33,014 nt of DNA from 2-02-FULL-48-14 sp964356195 (lineage in GTDB: Bacteria; Patescibacteriota; Gracilibacteria; UBA1369; 2-02-FULL-48-14): NCBI GenBank assembly GCA_964356195.1, contig CAYHGP010000014.1, forward strand, positions 1 through 33,014, written 5' to 3'. Positions 32,101 through 33,014 of the stretch are shown piece after piece (position 1 is the first letter of the stretch; each line of letters opens with the position of its first letter). A program made the translations under genes and the position numbers. Below the pieces are notes generated by a model. That model had not been told where the DNA came from. It worked only from the letters and a program-made list of their open reading frames with translations, and ran no database searches.

Positions 32101-32657
32101 TGACGGGCGTAACAGGGTAAAGCGTTATTCATTTGGTTGAAAGCACCTGGGAAAGTTTCAAGAAACTGCTCGGAAAAATCACCAAGGTCGTCATTCATTA
32201 CTTTCAGTCCGTCAACCATTTCAAAAGTCCTTTTTGAATTGGCGGAACTGAGCAATTGTTTTTGCAGCAAAACTTGCGCGTAGCGGAGGTACTGATCACG
32301 AATGCTGGCACAATAGGTGACCTCAGCACTTGCAAACTCTAAGGTCTTACTATCACCTTCAATGACCAAAGCGCCGGAATAAATACTATTCAAACCGTCT
32401 TCCACATAACGGTAATAGTCCATGGCACCTTCAAGTTGATTGCTGCCCGGGGTGTCAACGAGGAAGTATTCATTGAGGAACAATTCATAATTGTCGAGCA
32501 GAGCCGAACCGTCATCAATCATAGTTTGCGCACAAGCGTAATTCAGCGGAGTTTCTTCATCCGTCGTCTCTTCGGCAAACGCAAAAAACAAACTTTGAAA
32601 CACAACGAGCAAGGCAGTGCAGAGGAGGAAGAGCCGAGTTTCAAAAGTAAATTTCAT
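32085..32657 (-). CDS. Exported 190-aa protein (surface operon, gene 2)
   Basis: A classic signal peptide: RLFLLCTALLVVFQSLFFAFA before EE, with cleavage likely after AFA. The mature part is helical, with NYACAQTMIDD near the start, TYCASIRDQYLRY in the middle, and LPCYARQCITK at the end. The cysteines probably form disulfides outside the cytoplasm. It starts nine bases after the TSP3 protein. No family recognised. Confidence 0.6.
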   Translation of the reverse strand: MKFTFETRLFLLCTALLVVFQSLFFAFAEETTDEETPLNYACAQTMIDDGSALLDNYELFLNEYFLVDTPGSNQLEGAMDYYRYVEDGLNSIYSGALVIEGDSKTLEFASAEVTYCASIRDQYLRYAQVLLQKQLLSSANSKRTFEMVDGLKVMNDDLGDFSEQFLETFPGAFNQMNNALPCYARQCITK

Positions 32658-32666
32658 AGGCGGGGA

Positions 32667-33014
32667 TTAATTACCGACCGGTACAGTATTACTAACTCCA
32701 AAGATAGTTCCTTCGTCATTTTTGATTATAGCAAAAACTTCATCGCCAAGCTTCAAATCCGCATTATAATCCATGCTCGAAGTACAAGGACAAGCACTGC
32801 ACACTTCCGTGACGGCATAAATACCCGGGGTTGCCCCTTCCAGCGTCCCTTCACCAAAGTCATCGGTGCCATCGAGAGGATCGGTGGATCGACCCACTTC
32901 GGTGCCATCATCCACACCTCCGGCATCCGTATCTGGATTGTAAGGGTCGGTGCCATAAATGGATTCTTCATCGTAGTTGACGAGTCCGTCCCCATCGCTA
33001 TCGAGGTCGAAACA
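32667..33014 (-). CDS. Surface protein with thrombospondin type 3 calcium repeats (partial)
   Basis: The C-terminal 115 residues of a gene that continues beyond the right edge. The visible start has two TSP3-type repeats: DLDSDGDGLVNYDEE and GTDPYNPDTD, then VDDGTEV and STDPLDGTDD. Such Asp-rich repeats bind calcium and stiffen bacterial surface and adhesion proteins. A cysteine cluster (VCSACPC) and a short beta-rich end (GDEVFAIIKNDEGTIFGV) follow. It is the upstream gene of the surface operon. The N-terminal part is not in the window, so the signal peptide and full architecture are unknown. Confidence 0.8.
   Translation of the reverse strand, partial: CFDLDSDGDGLVNYDEESIYGTDPYNPDTDAGGVDDGTEVGRSTDPLDGTDDFGEGTLEGATPGIYAVTEVCSACPCTSSMDYNADLKLGDEVFAIIKNDEGTIFGVSNTVPVGN

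Noticed and set aside
1..33014. Alternative genetic code (UGA = Gly), as in some related lineages
   Set aside because: TGA ends several genes here in ATGA overlaps, and long conserved genes such as uvrA and thrS have no internal TGA.
1..33014. CRISPR array, tRNA or rRNA genes, insertion sequences
   Set aside because: I saw no regularly spaced repeats, no cloverleaf with a T-arm consensus, and no transposase frame. A weak or diverged tRNA could be missed by eye.

Overview
This 33 kb window (two scaffold gaps, moderate GC, no rRNA or tRNA genes seen) looks like a Candidate Phyla Radiation / Patescibacteria genome, possibly Peregrinibacteria or a relative. The lineage is inferred from gene types: cysteine-rich zinc-ribbon proteins typical of such genomes, a TrmB-like regulator, a threonyl-tRNA synthetase without the TGS domain, a TrbL/VirB6-like membrane protein among unknown large proteins, and an almost complete lack of Shine-Dalgarno sequences. 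TGA is used as a normal stop, so the UGA=Gly code of some relatives does not apply.

Layout. 1-1231: end of mutS, then a HAD phosphatase. 1244-5538: two related cysteine-rich zinc-protein loci facing each other, one a single fused gene and one split in two behind a small membrane protein. Between them lie a NYN nuclease, a degraded AbrB-like gene and an orphan consensus promoter. 5684-6463: TrmB-like regulator. 6566-7865: rpsF-ssb-rpsR with its own promoter and terminator. 7986-16952: an apparent operon of a two-TM protein, two unknown proteins, a TrbL/VirB6-like polytopic protein, a possible 59-aa protein and a 1141-aa protein with a His-rich tail. This is the best candidate for an undescribed envelope or secretion system. 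17030-17893: HNH nuclease. 17890-19192: AbiE-type toxin-antitoxin pair bounded exactly by a 17-bp direct repeat. 19230-26048: thrS, recF, a PrsW-like protease and uvrA. 26045-27785: an unknown gene and an MFS-like transporter sharing a symmetric bidirectional promoter. 27936-28306: a small excisionase-like HTH protein and a small zinc ribbon. 28337-28496: three stem-loops. 28527-33014 (minus): a surface operon of a TSP3 calcium-repeat protein (partial) followed by four exported proteins, each with a cysteine at or near its last residue.

How the genes work together. The housekeeping parts cover DNA repair (mutS, recF, uvrA, ssb), translation (rpsF, rpsR, thrS) and membrane proteolysis. The accessory parts are a mobile AbiE defence cassette, remnants of another toxin-antitoxin-like locus, a TrbL-like machine and a secreted surface operon. 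The two large unknown operons could be parts of one surface or secretion apparatus, but nothing in the sequence links them directly.
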